DNA from: Bradyrhizobium sp. STM 3843
GTDB taxonomy: Bacteria; Pseudomonadota; Alphaproteobacteria; Rhizobiales; Xanthobacteraceae
Length of the DNA: 64,000 nt
Direction of reading: 5' to 3'
Assembly: GCF_000239815.1 (NCBI RefSeq)
Contig: NZ_CAFK01000314.1
Coordinates: 1-64,000, forward strand
Each line of letters opens with the position of its first letter. Positions within the stretch are counted from its first letter, which is position 1. The notes under the pieces were generated by a model. The model ran no database searches. It was not told where the DNA came from and saw only the letters and a list, made by a program, of their open reading frames with translations. Shown here piece by piece: positions 42,077 to 50,871 of this stretch. A program made the position numbers and the translations under genes.

Positions 42077-42339
42077 AGCAGGGACCCCATCCCCAGCTGC
42101 AGCGTTCTGCCCGCTTGATCTCAGCCGCGTTGTTCATAACCAAAGTTGATGACATCGCAATGAACTCATCCGCGAAACCAAAGCTGCACGGCACGCGCAA
42201 CTAACAACGCATGCAACTCGGCGACCAATCCTGCGTTGCCCGATCAAGACTAAACTTCAATCTAGCAAATACAGACGTCAGCCTGATCGCCAAGCGGCGT
42301 TCGCAAGTCCGCCGTTCCTCGCGCGGAACTGCGCGCATG

Positions 42340-43788
42340 TCATGGCGCTCCGTCCGCTTCGAATCGGCGCGCATGGGCAGTCCGTTCGACGCCGCGCCTT
42401 GCTTGGAGATCGTTTGCGTCAAGAACAAGCGCCGCGCGAAAGGCAGCTTCCGCGTCGCCATGCCGGCCGGCTCCCAAATAAACTTCGCCGAGCGCACAAT
42501 GGGCGCCGACGCACCGCGGATCGAGCGCAAGCGCGTGCTTCAGGCTGATTTCGGCACCTTGCGAATTGCCACGCGCAGCGCAGGTTCGTCCCAGAGCCTC
42601 GTAGAACCGTGGCGATTGCTGCTGACTGATCCTGGTCGCTGCGAGAAAATGCACCATTGCATCATCGAGATCACCGATCGCCTGCAAGGCCATCGCGTAT
42701 TGCGCATGGACTGCATCGTTGCCGGGCGCGAGTTCCAGTGCCTTGCGATAGTGTGCCTGCGCCTGCTCGACCTTGCCGCCGGCCAACATCGCATCGGCGA
42801 GCGCGACCCGCGCCGGCGCAAGCTCGGGCGCCAAAGTCACGGCCGACTGCGCCAAGATCTGCGCGCGGGCCACGTCTCCGAGCGCGAGCGCGAGCGCGCC
42901 GAGATTGCAGAGCGTGCTGATATGCGCCGGATCGATCTCGAGAACGCGCTCGAAAAAGCGCTTCGACCGCTCGATCTTGCCGGCGCGATGATGACGACAT
43001 CCTTCCATGAACAGGGCATCGCAAAGCGTCGCGCTTGCGACTCGCGGCGTCGCCGTCATACGCAATGCGCTGGCCATCACAGGGTCCGCCAATCCGCCCG
43101 GATTGAGCGAAACCTCTCCGGCTCTCGCCCCTGCCCCGACGCCGTCCGCAGCGTCGGTCATTTCGCGTGCGAGCCGCGCCAACGCTTCATGCTCCGGATG
43201 ACGCGCGCGCATCTGATCCAGAAGCGCCACGGCCTCCTCGCGCCGACCGTGATCTTTGAGCAGCAGCGCCAGCTCCGCCGCTGCATCGACCTGTTCGGGA
43301 TCGGCGATGAGCACATCGCGAAAGCCATCAATGGCCAGCTCCGGCAGATCCGAGCCGGCGAGCGCACGCGCAACGCCAAACCGCGCTGCGGCGTGGTCCG
43401 GCCGCAGGCTCAGCGCTGCGGCATACGCGGCCAGCGCCTGCGGATACTGCTCCGACTTCAGCAGCAAGGCGCCGATATTGGCGTGAGCATCAGCATCGGA
43501 CGGCTCGAGCCCGATCGCCTCTTCCAGGAAATCGAGCGCGTCCTCGTCCTCGCCACGGCACAGCGCGATCACGCCGCGCAGGTGCATGACCCGCTGGCGC
43601 ACCGTCGGCTGCTGCTCCACGGTTTCGAGCAGGACATCGGCGCTGTCGATCTGTCCGGCACCGAACAGCGCGAAGGCGCGGTTCAAGACCGCTTGCGCAA
43701 ACTCGGCCTGTCGCTCGGTCGAGACCTGCTTCAACATCGGAGCCGCGCCTTTGTGCGCCTGCGCCTCGCTGCTCACCGCTCGCGCCAT
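42340..43788 (-). CDS. TPR-repeat protein
   Basis: The 482-residue product is built of about ten tetratricopeptide repeats, for example ALDFLEEAIGLEPSDADAHANIGALLL, ALAAYAAALSLRPDHAAARFGVARAL and QAHYRKALELAPGNDAVHAQYAMAL. No signal peptide or membrane helix is seen, so it is likely a cytoplasmic scaffold. It lies 74 bp after the GT41 gene and upstream of the sigma factor on the same strand. A break in the repeats at about 210-255 splits it into two TPR blocks. Partner unknown. Confidence 0.85.
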   Translation of the reverse strand: MARAVSSEAQAHKGAAPMLKQVSTERQAEFAQAVLNRAFALFGAGQIDSADVLLETVEQQPTVRQRVMHLRGVIALCRGEDEDALDFLEEAIGLEPSDADAHANIGALLLKSEQYPQALAAYAAALSLRPDHAAARFGVARALAGSDLPELAIDGFRDVLIADPEQVDAAAELALLLKDHGRREEAVALLDQMRARHPEHEALARLAREMTDAADGVGAGARAGEVSLNPGGLADPVMASALRMTATPRVASATLCDALFMEGCRHHRAGKIERSKRFFERVLEIDPAHISTLCNLGALALALGDVARAQILAQSAVTLAPELAPARVALADAMLAGGKVEQAQAHYRKALELAPGNDAVHAQYAMALQAIGDLDDAMVHFLAATRISQQQSPRFYEALGRTCAARGNSQGAEISLKHALALDPRCVGAHCALGEVYLGAGRHGDAEAAFRAALVLDANDLQARRGVERTAHARRFEADGAP

Positions 43789-43862
43789 CGCCAGGTTCCT
43801 CCCGTGTTCGGTTCACAGCACGTCAATGATCGTGCGCCGTCACAAGCCGATGGATCGCCGGG

Positions 43863-46055
43863 TCACGCGGCGCTGCGCGCGGCACACCACTCGGTCCAGA
43901 GCTGCATCAGCGCACGCGACAGATGATCCGCAAAACGGGGCGCGTCGCAGAGCGGTGACGCTTCCAGCCGTCCGCGCAAGGAGCTCCGGAGCTCGGCGAG
44001 CTCGCCGCGCCGGCGCGTCCAGTCGACGGCAAGCGCGACATAGCCGTCGATGCTCCCGGTGCAGAACTGGCCGAGGCCAGCAGCAGTCAGATGCGCGGCA
44101 GAGTGGCGACCGGCAAATGTGTCGCCGACCAAGGTCACCGTCGGCACGCCCATCCACATCGCCTCGAGCGTGGTGACGCCGGCCGAATAAGGAAACGGAT
44201 CGAGTGCGAGATCGACCTGGCCATAGGCTTCCAGCAGCTTGGCCTGCTCGCTCTCGCCGATCAATTCGACGCGCTCGCGCGACAAGCCGCCGCGCTCCAG
44301 CACCGCATAGACGGCCTCACGCGTCGAGGTCTCGCCGAGACCGCCATAGACCATCAAGATGCGCGCCTCCGGCACCTCCGCAAGAATGCGCGCCCAGGCT
44401 TTGCCGACCTCGGCGTTGAGCTTGGCTGGACGGTTGAAGCAGCCGAAGGTGAAGCGGCCGGCAGTCTCGCTCGGCAGCGGCGCCACGTCGGGCGCGCTGG
44501 TCGGCGGCTGGTAACAGACATAACAATCCGGCAGCCGGATCGGCCGTTCGACATAGCTCGCATCATGCTCCGGCGGAACCTCGACCAGATCGGCAATCAG
44601 GCCGTCATAGGTGTCGAGCCCGACCGTGCCGACATAGCCGGCCCAGCCCAGCTGGATCGGCGCGGCACGACCGGCAAACAGCGACAGACGATTGCCGGCG
44701 GTGTGCCCGGCCAGATCGAACAGGATATCGACGCCGTCCTCGGCAATCTGGCGCGCGAGCTCCGCATCGTTGCTGCTCGACACGTCGCGCCAGGCCACCG
44801 ACACCGCCTTATAACGCTCGCTGAAATCGTCATCCTGCCGCTTGCTGTCGGTCTTGTAGCAGACAATCTCGTAGCCGAGCGCAGCGAGCTGCTCGACGGC
44901 ACGCAAGATCAGGAACGACACGGCATGCCGATGCAGATCGGCCGAGACCAGGCCGAGACGCGGTCTTCGGCTCGGGTCCGGGATGTTGGAAAACGCCAGC
45001 CGATCATTCGGCGCGCTGGGACGGTATAGCGCCGCCCATCGCTTGTGCTCGCGCAACAGTTCGTCGCGGGTCACCCCCGGCTTGTGCTGAAGCGCAAACA
45101 GCAGCGTGCCGGCGACCGCGGCATTGGCGGGATCGAGCTCGCCGGCGCGCCGATAGGCTGCGACGGCGTCCTCGACGCGGCCCTGGCCAAGGAAGCCGAA
45201 CCCGCGGGCGACATGATGCTCGACCTGCAGCGGGTCCAGCGCGAGCGCGCGGTCGACATAGCTGAGCCCACGTTCGAACTGGCGCTGATTGATCAGGAAA
45301 TGGCCATAGAGATATTGCGGCAAGGCAACGCCCGGCGCGCTCTCGGCGGCAATCTCGAACAGGCGCGCCGCCTGCTGCTGACGCTCGGCGACGCCGAAAT
45401 TCATGCCGAGTTCGAGGATCGCCTTGTAGTTCTGACTGTCGATGGTGGAGGCGGCCTGCAGATCCTCGACCGCCTTGTCGAACTGGCCATCCATCACGTA
45501 GGCCAGCCCACGCGTTCGATAGGCATCCGCGTAGCCGGCATCGAGCGTGATCGCCCTGTCGAGCGCCTCCAGCGCTTCGCTGCGCCGGTTCTCGGTGAGC
45601 AACGCGAGACCGAGGCTATATTGCGCGAGCGGCATGTTCGGCAGCAGCCGCAGGCCCTCCTGCAGGTAGGGAATGCCCTCACGGGGACGGCCGGTGCGCG
45701 CCAGACAGGTGCCGAGCTCGGCCAGCGCCGGCGCATGCGTCGGCGTCACGCGCAGCTCCGCCATGAACGCATCGCGTGCGTCGTCGAAGCGATCGAACCG
45801 GCACAGCGCCACGCCTTTGCAATAGTTGAAACTGGGCTGATCCGGTGCGAGCCGCACCGCCTCGTTGAAGGCACGCAGCGCCTGACGCCAGCGCTCGGCC
45901 CGCGCATGCGCGATGCCCTGCTGATGCAGCTCCTGCGCGCGCTTCACATTGGAAGGTCCCGAATGATGACCGCCATACGACGCGGGGCGAGCCAATAACG
46001 CATGACCGCCATGCTCCACTCGAATCGCGAGTCGCCCGCTCGAATTGTCTTCCAT
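43863..46055 (-). CDS. TPR plus GT41 glycosyltransferase, SPINDLY / O-GlcNAc-transferase-like
   Basis: The 730-residue product has N-terminal TPRs (about 35-330) and a C-terminal GT41 domain (about 360-725). Catalytic-domain landmarks align with eukaryotic OGT/SPINDLY: RLGLVSADLHRHAVSFL, IQLGWAGYVGTVGLDTYDGLIAD, FTFGCFNRPAKLN with the sugar-nucleotide Lys, and LDPFPYSAGVTTLEAMWMGVPTVTL followed by FAGRHSAAHLTAAGL. It should transfer a sugar to protein Ser/Thr in the cytoplasm; donor and targets are unknown. ATG 46055 has GAGG 7 nt upstream; ATG 46115 would add 20 residues. Placement with secretion and exoprotein genes suggests an exported target. Confidence 0.88.
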   Translation of the reverse strand: MEDNSSGRLAIRVEHGGHALLARPASYGGHHSGPSNVKRAQELHQQGIAHARAERWRQALRAFNEAVRLAPDQPSFNYCKGVALCRFDRFDDARDAFMAELRVTPTHAPALAELGTCLARTGRPREGIPYLQEGLRLLPNMPLAQYSLGLALLTENRRSEALEALDRAITLDAGYADAYRTRGLAYVMDGQFDKAVEDLQAASTIDSQNYKAILELGMNFGVAERQQQAARLFEIAAESAPGVALPQYLYGHFLINQRQFERGLSYVDRALALDPLQVEHHVARGFGFLGQGRVEDAVAAYRRAGELDPANAAVAGTLLFALQHKPGVTRDELLREHKRWAALYRPSAPNDRLAFSNIPDPSRRPRLGLVSADLHRHAVSFLILRAVEQLAALGYEIVCYKTDSKRQDDDFSERYKAVSVAWRDVSSSNDAELARQIAEDGVDILFDLAGHTAGNRLSLFAGRAAPIQLGWAGYVGTVGLDTYDGLIADLVEVPPEHDASYVERPIRLPDCYVCYQPPTSAPDVAPLPSETAGRFTFGCFNRPAKLNAEVGKAWARILAEVPEARILMVYGGLGETSTREAVYAVLERGGLSRERVELIGESEQAKLLEAYGQVDLALDPFPYSAGVTTLEAMWMGVPTVTLVGDTFAGRHSAAHLTAAGLGQFCTGSIDGYVALAVDWTRRRGELAELRSSLRGRLEASPLCDAPRFADHLSRALMQLWTEWCAARSAA

Positions 46056-46425
46056 ATGGAAGCCTCGCCCGCCAACTGATCGCTCTAAGGTTGTTCTCCA
46101 TGGAACAGCATCCACAGATCACCATGATCGCGCCGCGATTCCATAGATCACATCGTCGGGTATTGCCAAGATTTTTTTCAACTCAATTCTGGAAATAATC
46201 TCTGCGCGAATCTCACGCTCGAGTTGTCTATCAGTCGTGAGCCAATCATCGACGAACGGAGACATTCCTTCGGCGCACGAGATACTTAGGCCTTACTGAA
46301 ATAGATGAGAAATGGCCTAGAACAAACGGCACATAATACTTCAGGACTCCTGACGTTGACTTGTCCGTCTCGTGACGATGGGATGACGCCGCGCGCCGAT
46401 GGTTCCAACCCTCAGGATGAGTGAG
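46056..46425. other. Divergent intergenic region between the GT41 gene and the first PstS/DING-like gene
   Basis: AT-richer than its surroundings, as expected for two promoters. A palindrome CTTCCATATGGAAG (46049-46062) overlaps the GT41 start codon. A T-rich tract lies near 46170-46177. No small gene, clear Pho box or FixK box was found. Confidence 0.4.
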
Positions 46426-48267
46426 ATGAACATGCAATCGACTACCAAGTATCTGCTCGGCACGTCGTCGGCGCTGGTGCTGTCGGCCGCTGCCCTGCTC
46501 TCGGCCGCGCAGCCGGCCAACGCGCAGGCGACCAACGGCCTCTACTTCGGCGGCTCCACGCTCGCCTCCGAAGCGTTCCGCCAGATCTTCGACTGCTACA
46601 CCGGCGCGGCCGTCGGCAATGACGGCTTCACCTTCTCGTCGAGCTTCAATCAGAACACCCCGACGCCGGGTCTGCTGCCTGCAAGCTGCGCCGGCATCGA
46701 CACGACCGTGCAGGGCATGTATGCCGGTGTCGGTTCGGGCAACGGCTTCCGCGGTTATATCAGCAACGCTCCGGCGCAGTGGTATGGCGGCACGGTGAAC
46801 GCCGGCACGACGGTCGCCACGCCGTTCCCGGCTGCGCAGCCGCCTTACGTCGACACGGTCAACTCGGCCAATTTCGGCAGCTATCCGTATCCGCGCGTCG
46901 ATGTCGGCATGTCCGACTCGCCGCTGGCGTCGACGCTGGCCTCGCTGACCACCGCGGCGTTCAGCTTCACCCCGTCGACCAACTGGGCGAGCGGTGCGAC
47001 CACGGCGACCACCCAGGTTGCGGTCGGCAGCAGCACCCCGGCGAGCTACAACGTCACCGCCTGGGGCAATCCGGTCCAGCTCCCGGCCTTCGAGGTTCCG
47101 GTCGCCATCCCGGTCAACGTCAACAGCTCCTCGTTCACGATCAACTCGCAGATCCAGTCCGGCGGCACCATCGTGGCCGGCGGCGCGGTCCAGCTCTCGA
47201 CCGCTCAGCTCTGCGCGATCTTCTCCGGCCTGGTCACCGACTGGAACAGCACGGCCACGATCCCGACGCTCTCCAGCACGGGCACCGTCGTGAACCAGGC
47301 GTTCGACTACACCAACGTCGGCAATGGCGTCGCGACTGCCCAAGCCTATGCCAGCGCCTCGCTGCCGATCTCGGTGGCGTTCCGTTCGGACGGCAGCGGC
47401 ACCAGCTTCATCATCACCAACTACCTGAAGGCCGTCTGCCCCCTGATCGATCCGACCGACACCTTCAAGTACAAGACGATCTTCGGCGCCTCGAACCTGC
47501 CGAGCACCAGCTTCTCGAACCTGATCACCAACATCCAGAACGCTCGGGGCAACGGTCCCTGGACGCCCTCGACGACGGTGGCGGGTGCCTGGGTCGGCGC
47601 CAGCGGCAGCGGCGGCGTGCAGGCCGCGGTCGGCGTGACCACGGCGCAGGCGGGCCGCATCGGCTATGTCAGCGGCGACTTCGTCAAGCCGTTCGCGATC
47701 GCCAGCAACGCCCCCTATGCAGGGTCGGTGCAGAACGAAAACCAGCGCATTGCGGGCGTAACCACTCCGGCCCCGGCCGCGACTACGCTGACCTTCATCC
47801 CGCCGACGCCGGCGGCCGTGGACATCGCCTGGGGTGACTCCCGCCTGACGCCTCCAGTAGCCACCTCGACCTGGGCCAACTGGAACGTCTACGGCATCAA
47901 CTTCGCGGCCAACGAACCGGCCCATGGTGGCGTCGTGGTGGCCGGCCTGTCGGTGCTGCCGCTCACCAACCAGACTGGTGCCTATCCGCTCTCGGGCACC
48001 ACGTTCATGGCGACCTACAGCTGCTATGGCAACGACACCAATGGGACGAACCTGCTCAACTTCCTGAACTGGTACTACCAGAACTCCGGAAACGACGTGA
48101 ACGTTCAGAACATCCTGAACAACAATAGCTTCTCGCCGCTGAAGCGGCAGTGGCTGTCGGCCGTTCAAAACACCTACCTGACTCAGGGCACGGGCGTCGC
48201 CATCGCCCTCGCCTCGGGCGGCAGCGTGGACGGCTGCACCGGCGTCACCGGTGGCGCCAATCCGTGA
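46426..48267 (+). CDS. Exported PstS/DING-like phosphate-binding-fold protein, paralogue 1
   Basis: The 613-residue product has a signal peptide (residues 1-30, cleavage near ANA-QAT). It then has a large PstS-type periplasmic-binding fold. Family-like landmarks are the N-terminal GLYFGGSTLASEAFRQIFDCY, VQLSTAQLCAIFSGLVTDWN and FRSDGSGTSFIITNYL, which matches the oxyanion-binding SGT turn. It ends with SVDGCTGVTGGANP. It is much longer than transport PstS (about 340), and no pstCAB genes are near. DING/LapA-type relatives in Pseudomonas are T2SS substrates, which fits the neighbouring gsp operon. AGGA 8 nt before ATG 46426 decides the start. Confidence 0.8.
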   Translation: MNMQSTTKYLLGTSSALVLSAAALLSAAQPANAQATNGLYFGGSTLASEAFRQIFDCYTGAAVGNDGFTFSSSFNQNTPTPGLLPASCAGIDTTVQGMYAGVGSGNGFRGYISNAPAQWYGGTVNAGTTVATPFPAAQPPYVDTVNSANFGSYPYPRVDVGMSDSPLASTLASLTTAAFSFTPSTNWASGATTATTQVAVGSSTPASYNVTAWGNPVQLPAFEVPVAIPVNVNSSSFTINSQIQSGGTIVAGGAVQLSTAQLCAIFSGLVTDWNSTATIPTLSSTGTVVNQAFDYTNVGNGVATAQAYASASLPISVAFRSDGSGTSFIITNYLKAVCPLIDPTDTFKYKTIFGASNLPSTSFSNLITNIQNARGNGPWTPSTTVAGAWVGASGSGGVQAAVGVTTAQAGRIGYVSGDFVKPFAIASNAPYAGSVQNENQRIAGVTTPAPAATTLTFIPPTPAAVDIAWGDSRLTPPVATSTWANWNVYGINFAANEPAHGGVVVAGLSVLPLTNQTGAYPLSGTTFMATYSCYGNDTNGTNLLNFLNWYYQNSGNDVNVQNILNNNSFSPLKRQWLSAVQNTYLTQGTGVAIALASGGSVDGCTGVTGGANP

Positions 48268-48330
48268 TGCGCGGCAGTGTTGGATCACGCCGCCGCGCCT
48301 GATCCGGCAGCAACGCTCTGACGACAACGA

Positions 48331-48365
48331 CCGGGCGCCTCCAACAAGGCGCCCGGCCTTTTTTT
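48331..48365 (+). terminator. Strong intrinsic terminator after PstS/DING-like paralogue 1
   Basis: Perfect 10-bp stem CCGGGCGCCT / AGGCGCCCGG with a 6-nt loop, followed by CC and a run of T (48359-48365), 64 bp after the stop codon. Classic rho-independent terminator. Confidence 0.9.
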
Positions 48366-48432
48366 GCAGCCGAAGAAGCGCGTATCACACGGTGGGAACG
48401 TCACTGGATCAAGAACGAGACGATCGGTTCTA

Positions 48433-48654
48433 TTAGTTGAAGAGATGACGGAAGACATGCTGAACAGCAATGAATCCGTCACGTTCGGTGATCGCGACAA
48501 AATCAGCAACAAGCGCTTCGCGCCGCGCCTGCTCACATTGTCTTAAGGATGTGAACCGCTCGCCGGCGTCAATGCCGCTACGACGCGCAAGGCCGCCTGC
48601 CTCGCGCGCCGCATAAGCTCGTTGTCTTGTTAGTTCCTGCAGGGTCGTCTTCAT
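48433..48654 (-). CDS. Small hypothetical protein between the two PstS/DING-like genes
   Basis: The 73-residue product is charged and helical (TTLQELTRQRAYAAREAGGL) with a C-terminal hydrophobic patch (GFIAVQHVFRHLFN). ATG 48654 follows an AAGGA site. No family is recognised. It lies in the 485-bp gap between the paralogues on the opposite strand. It could be a small regulator or spurious. Confidence 0.4.
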   Translation of the reverse strand: MKTTLQELTRQRAYAAREAGGLARRSGIDAGERFTSLRQCEQARREALVADFVAITERDGFIAVQHVFRHLFN

Positions 48655-48752
48655 CGCATTTCCTTCATTACGAACAGGATCCCTGCCGGATCGCGAGATC
48701 ATCCGAGGCGTCGGCGAACGCTGCATCACCATCTCAAACAGGGAGTATCACC

Positions 48753-50753
48753 ATGACGACGAAATGCTTCGCCGCCCGCCTGCTGGGCACGACCTCGCTG
48801 GTCGTGCTGTCGGCTGTCGCCACCATCGCGTCTCAGACGCCGGCCGCAGCGCAGAGCACGATCTCGACCGGCCTCTATGGCGGCGGCAGCATGCTGCCTT
48901 CGCTGGCGCTGCGGCAGCTGTTCGACTGCTATGCCGGCACCACCGTCGCCAATGACGGCCACAGCTTCTCGCCGAGCTTCACCACCGCGGCGCCGTCACC
49001 GAACCTCTTGCCCACCAGCTGCACGCTGGTCTCCACCGCGGTCGAAGGCTTGTTCGCCGCCGTCGGCAGCGGCAACGGCCAGCGCGCCTTTATCGCCAAC
49101 GATCCGCATCAGCTGTTTCGTGGCAATCCGAAATCGGCGCCCACCGTGGTGAAGAGGCCTTCGATCAATCCGCCCTTCGTGGACACCGCGAACTCCAACT
49201 TCGCAACCTATCCCTATCCGCGGCTCGATTTCGTCACCAGCGATGCGCCGCTCGCGAGCCCCGTCAGCAGCCTGACCACGATCTCGTTCGGCGGCTTCAC
49301 GCCCTCGACCAACTGGCAGTCGGTGTTCGCGATCCTCGCCCGCACCAGCACGGCCGCGACCTACGACCCGACCACTGTCGGCGCCCCGATCCAGGTGCCG
49401 GCGCTGGAAGTGCCGGTCGCCATTGCCGTCAACACCAGCAATCCCGTGAACGGCGTCACCTGGACCATCCAGTCGGCGCTCTCGCCCAACACCCAGGCGG
49501 GCGGCGCCATCCAACTCTCGACCGCGCAACTCTGCGCCATCTTCTCGGCCACGGTGACCGACTGGGCTGACAGCGCAACGCTGATCCCCTATCTCGACAA
49601 GACCGGAACGCAGCAGCTCCAGCACTTCTACGACGACAACACCGACGGCACGGTCACGGCCACCGCTTATGCCAGCGGGCGCCTGCCGATCAAGGTCGTG
49701 TTCCGCTCCGATGAATCCGGCACGACCTTCATCCTGACCAACTACCTGGCCACGAACTGCCCGCTGCTCGACCCCACTGGCACCTATCAGTACAAGCGGA
49801 TCTTCACCGGCGTCGGCGTCACCAAAGGCACGACGGTGACCACGACGGCGAACCTGCCGTCGGCCGACTTCTCCAACCTGATCGAGAACATCCGCGCGGT
49901 CAAAGGCGACACCGATCACGATCATCGCGACTCGCTCGCCGTCGAGGATGATTCGGATCGGCCCGATCCGCACTGGATCAGTGCCGAGGGCAGCAACCAC
50001 GAGGCGTTGAAGGTCGGCACCGAGGCCTTCCGCGCCGGACACATCGGCTATCTCAGCGCCGACTTCACGCAGCCTTATGCGACGACGGTCAGCGAAGAGA
50101 TCCTGGGCCAGACCTACGCGGCGCCGGCGCCGCTCTCGGCCAGCATCCAGAACCTGAACCAGCGCATCACCGGCGTCTATCATCCGGGCCAGGTCGCCGG
50201 CGGCCATGCGCAGAACTTCATCCCGCCGACTCCGGCCGGCGCCGAGAACGCGTTCCGCAGTCTCAACTTTCCGCGGCCGCCGGCAACCTATGACGCCTGG
50301 AACGTCTACGCCCAGGTGTTCGGGCCGAATGCGATCCTCGGCGGCGTCCACTATGATGGCCTATCCATCCTGGCAACGGCGCAGCGCGCAGGGGCCTATC
50401 CGATCACGGGCGCGAGCTTCCTCAACGTCTATAGCTGCTATGCGGATGCTTCAGGAACTCGCGTGCCGGCACTGAAGAACTGGCTGGCCTGGCTGTACGG
50501 CGGATCGCAGACCAACCTGCCGGCCTACAACCCGGCGACATCGAGCGCAGCCAGTCCGGGATACGATCCGGACGTGGCAGCGATCATCCGCAACAACGGT
50601 CTCCACGAGCTGGATCCGACCTGGGCTCAGGCGATCCAGAGCCAATATCTGCAGCCCGGCAATAGCGGCGGAAGCGCCACCGCGATCGCAGCCTCCAGCG
50701 CCTCCGGCAGCCAGGTCGACGGCTGCCAGGGCGTGACCGGCGGCGCGAACTAA
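48753..50753 (+). CDS. Exported PstS/DING-like phosphate-binding-fold protein, paralogue 2
   Basis: The 666-residue product has a signal peptide (1-31, cleavage near AAA-QST). It shares the fold and landmarks of the preceding paralogue: GLYGGGSMLPSLALRQLFDCY, IQLSTAQLCAIFSATVTDW, FRSDESGTTFILTNYL and a final GCQGVTGGAN. It is about 50 residues longer. One difference is a polar insert near residues 385-410, rich in Asp, His and Arg (GDTDHDHRDS), that is absent from paralogue 1. The start has GGGAG 7 nt upstream. It is likely exported by the nearby T2SS or retained in the periplasm; ligand unproven. Confidence 0.8.
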   Translation: MTTKCFAARLLGTTSLVVLSAVATIASQTPAAAQSTISTGLYGGGSMLPSLALRQLFDCYAGTTVANDGHSFSPSFTTAAPSPNLLPTSCTLVSTAVEGLFAAVGSGNGQRAFIANDPHQLFRGNPKSAPTVVKRPSINPPFVDTANSNFATYPYPRLDFVTSDAPLASPVSSLTTISFGGFTPSTNWQSVFAILARTSTAATYDPTTVGAPIQVPALEVPVAIAVNTSNPVNGVTWTIQSALSPNTQAGGAIQLSTAQLCAIFSATVTDWADSATLIPYLDKTGTQQLQHFYDDNTDGTVTATAYASGRLPIKVVFRSDESGTTFILTNYLATNCPLLDPTGTYQYKRIFTGVGVTKGTTVTTTANLPSADFSNLIENIRAVKGDTDHDHRDSLAVEDDSDRPDPHWISAEGSNHEALKVGTEAFRAGHIGYLSADFTQPYATTVSEEILGQTYAAPAPLSASIQNLNQRITGVYHPGQVAGGHAQNFIPPTPAGAENAFRSLNFPRPPATYDAWNVYAQVFGPNAILGGVHYDGLSILATAQRAGAYPITGASFLNVYSCYADASGTRVPALKNWLAWLYGGSQTNLPAYNPATSSAASPGYDPDVAAIIRNNGLHELDPTWAQAIQSQYLQPGNSGGSATAIAASSASGSQVDGCQGVTGGAN

Positions 50754-50829
50754 TATGTGGCCATCGGCGTGATCCGCTCGTCAGCACCGGATCGCGCCCC
50801 TCTTCGATGCGTCGAGGCGTTGAATGAAC

Positions 50830-50859
50830 ATGGCCTCTCCCGCTCGCGGGAGAGGCCAT
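50830..50859. terminator. Bidirectional terminator between PstS/DING-like paralogue 2 and the giant exoprotein gene
   Basis: Perfect 14-bp stem ATGGCCTCTCCCGC / GCGGGAGAGGCCAT with a 2-nt loop, flanked by AT-rich sequence, in the 118-bp gap between two convergent stop codons. Confidence 0.8.
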
Positions 50860-50871
50860 TGAATTTCGTGC

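Noticed and set aside
46426..50753. Reading the two PstS-like proteins as ordinary high-affinity phosphate uptake components.
   Set aside because: They are nearly twice the usual length and no pstC, pstA, pstB or phoU is present. A secreted DING/LapA-type role fits the T2SS context better.
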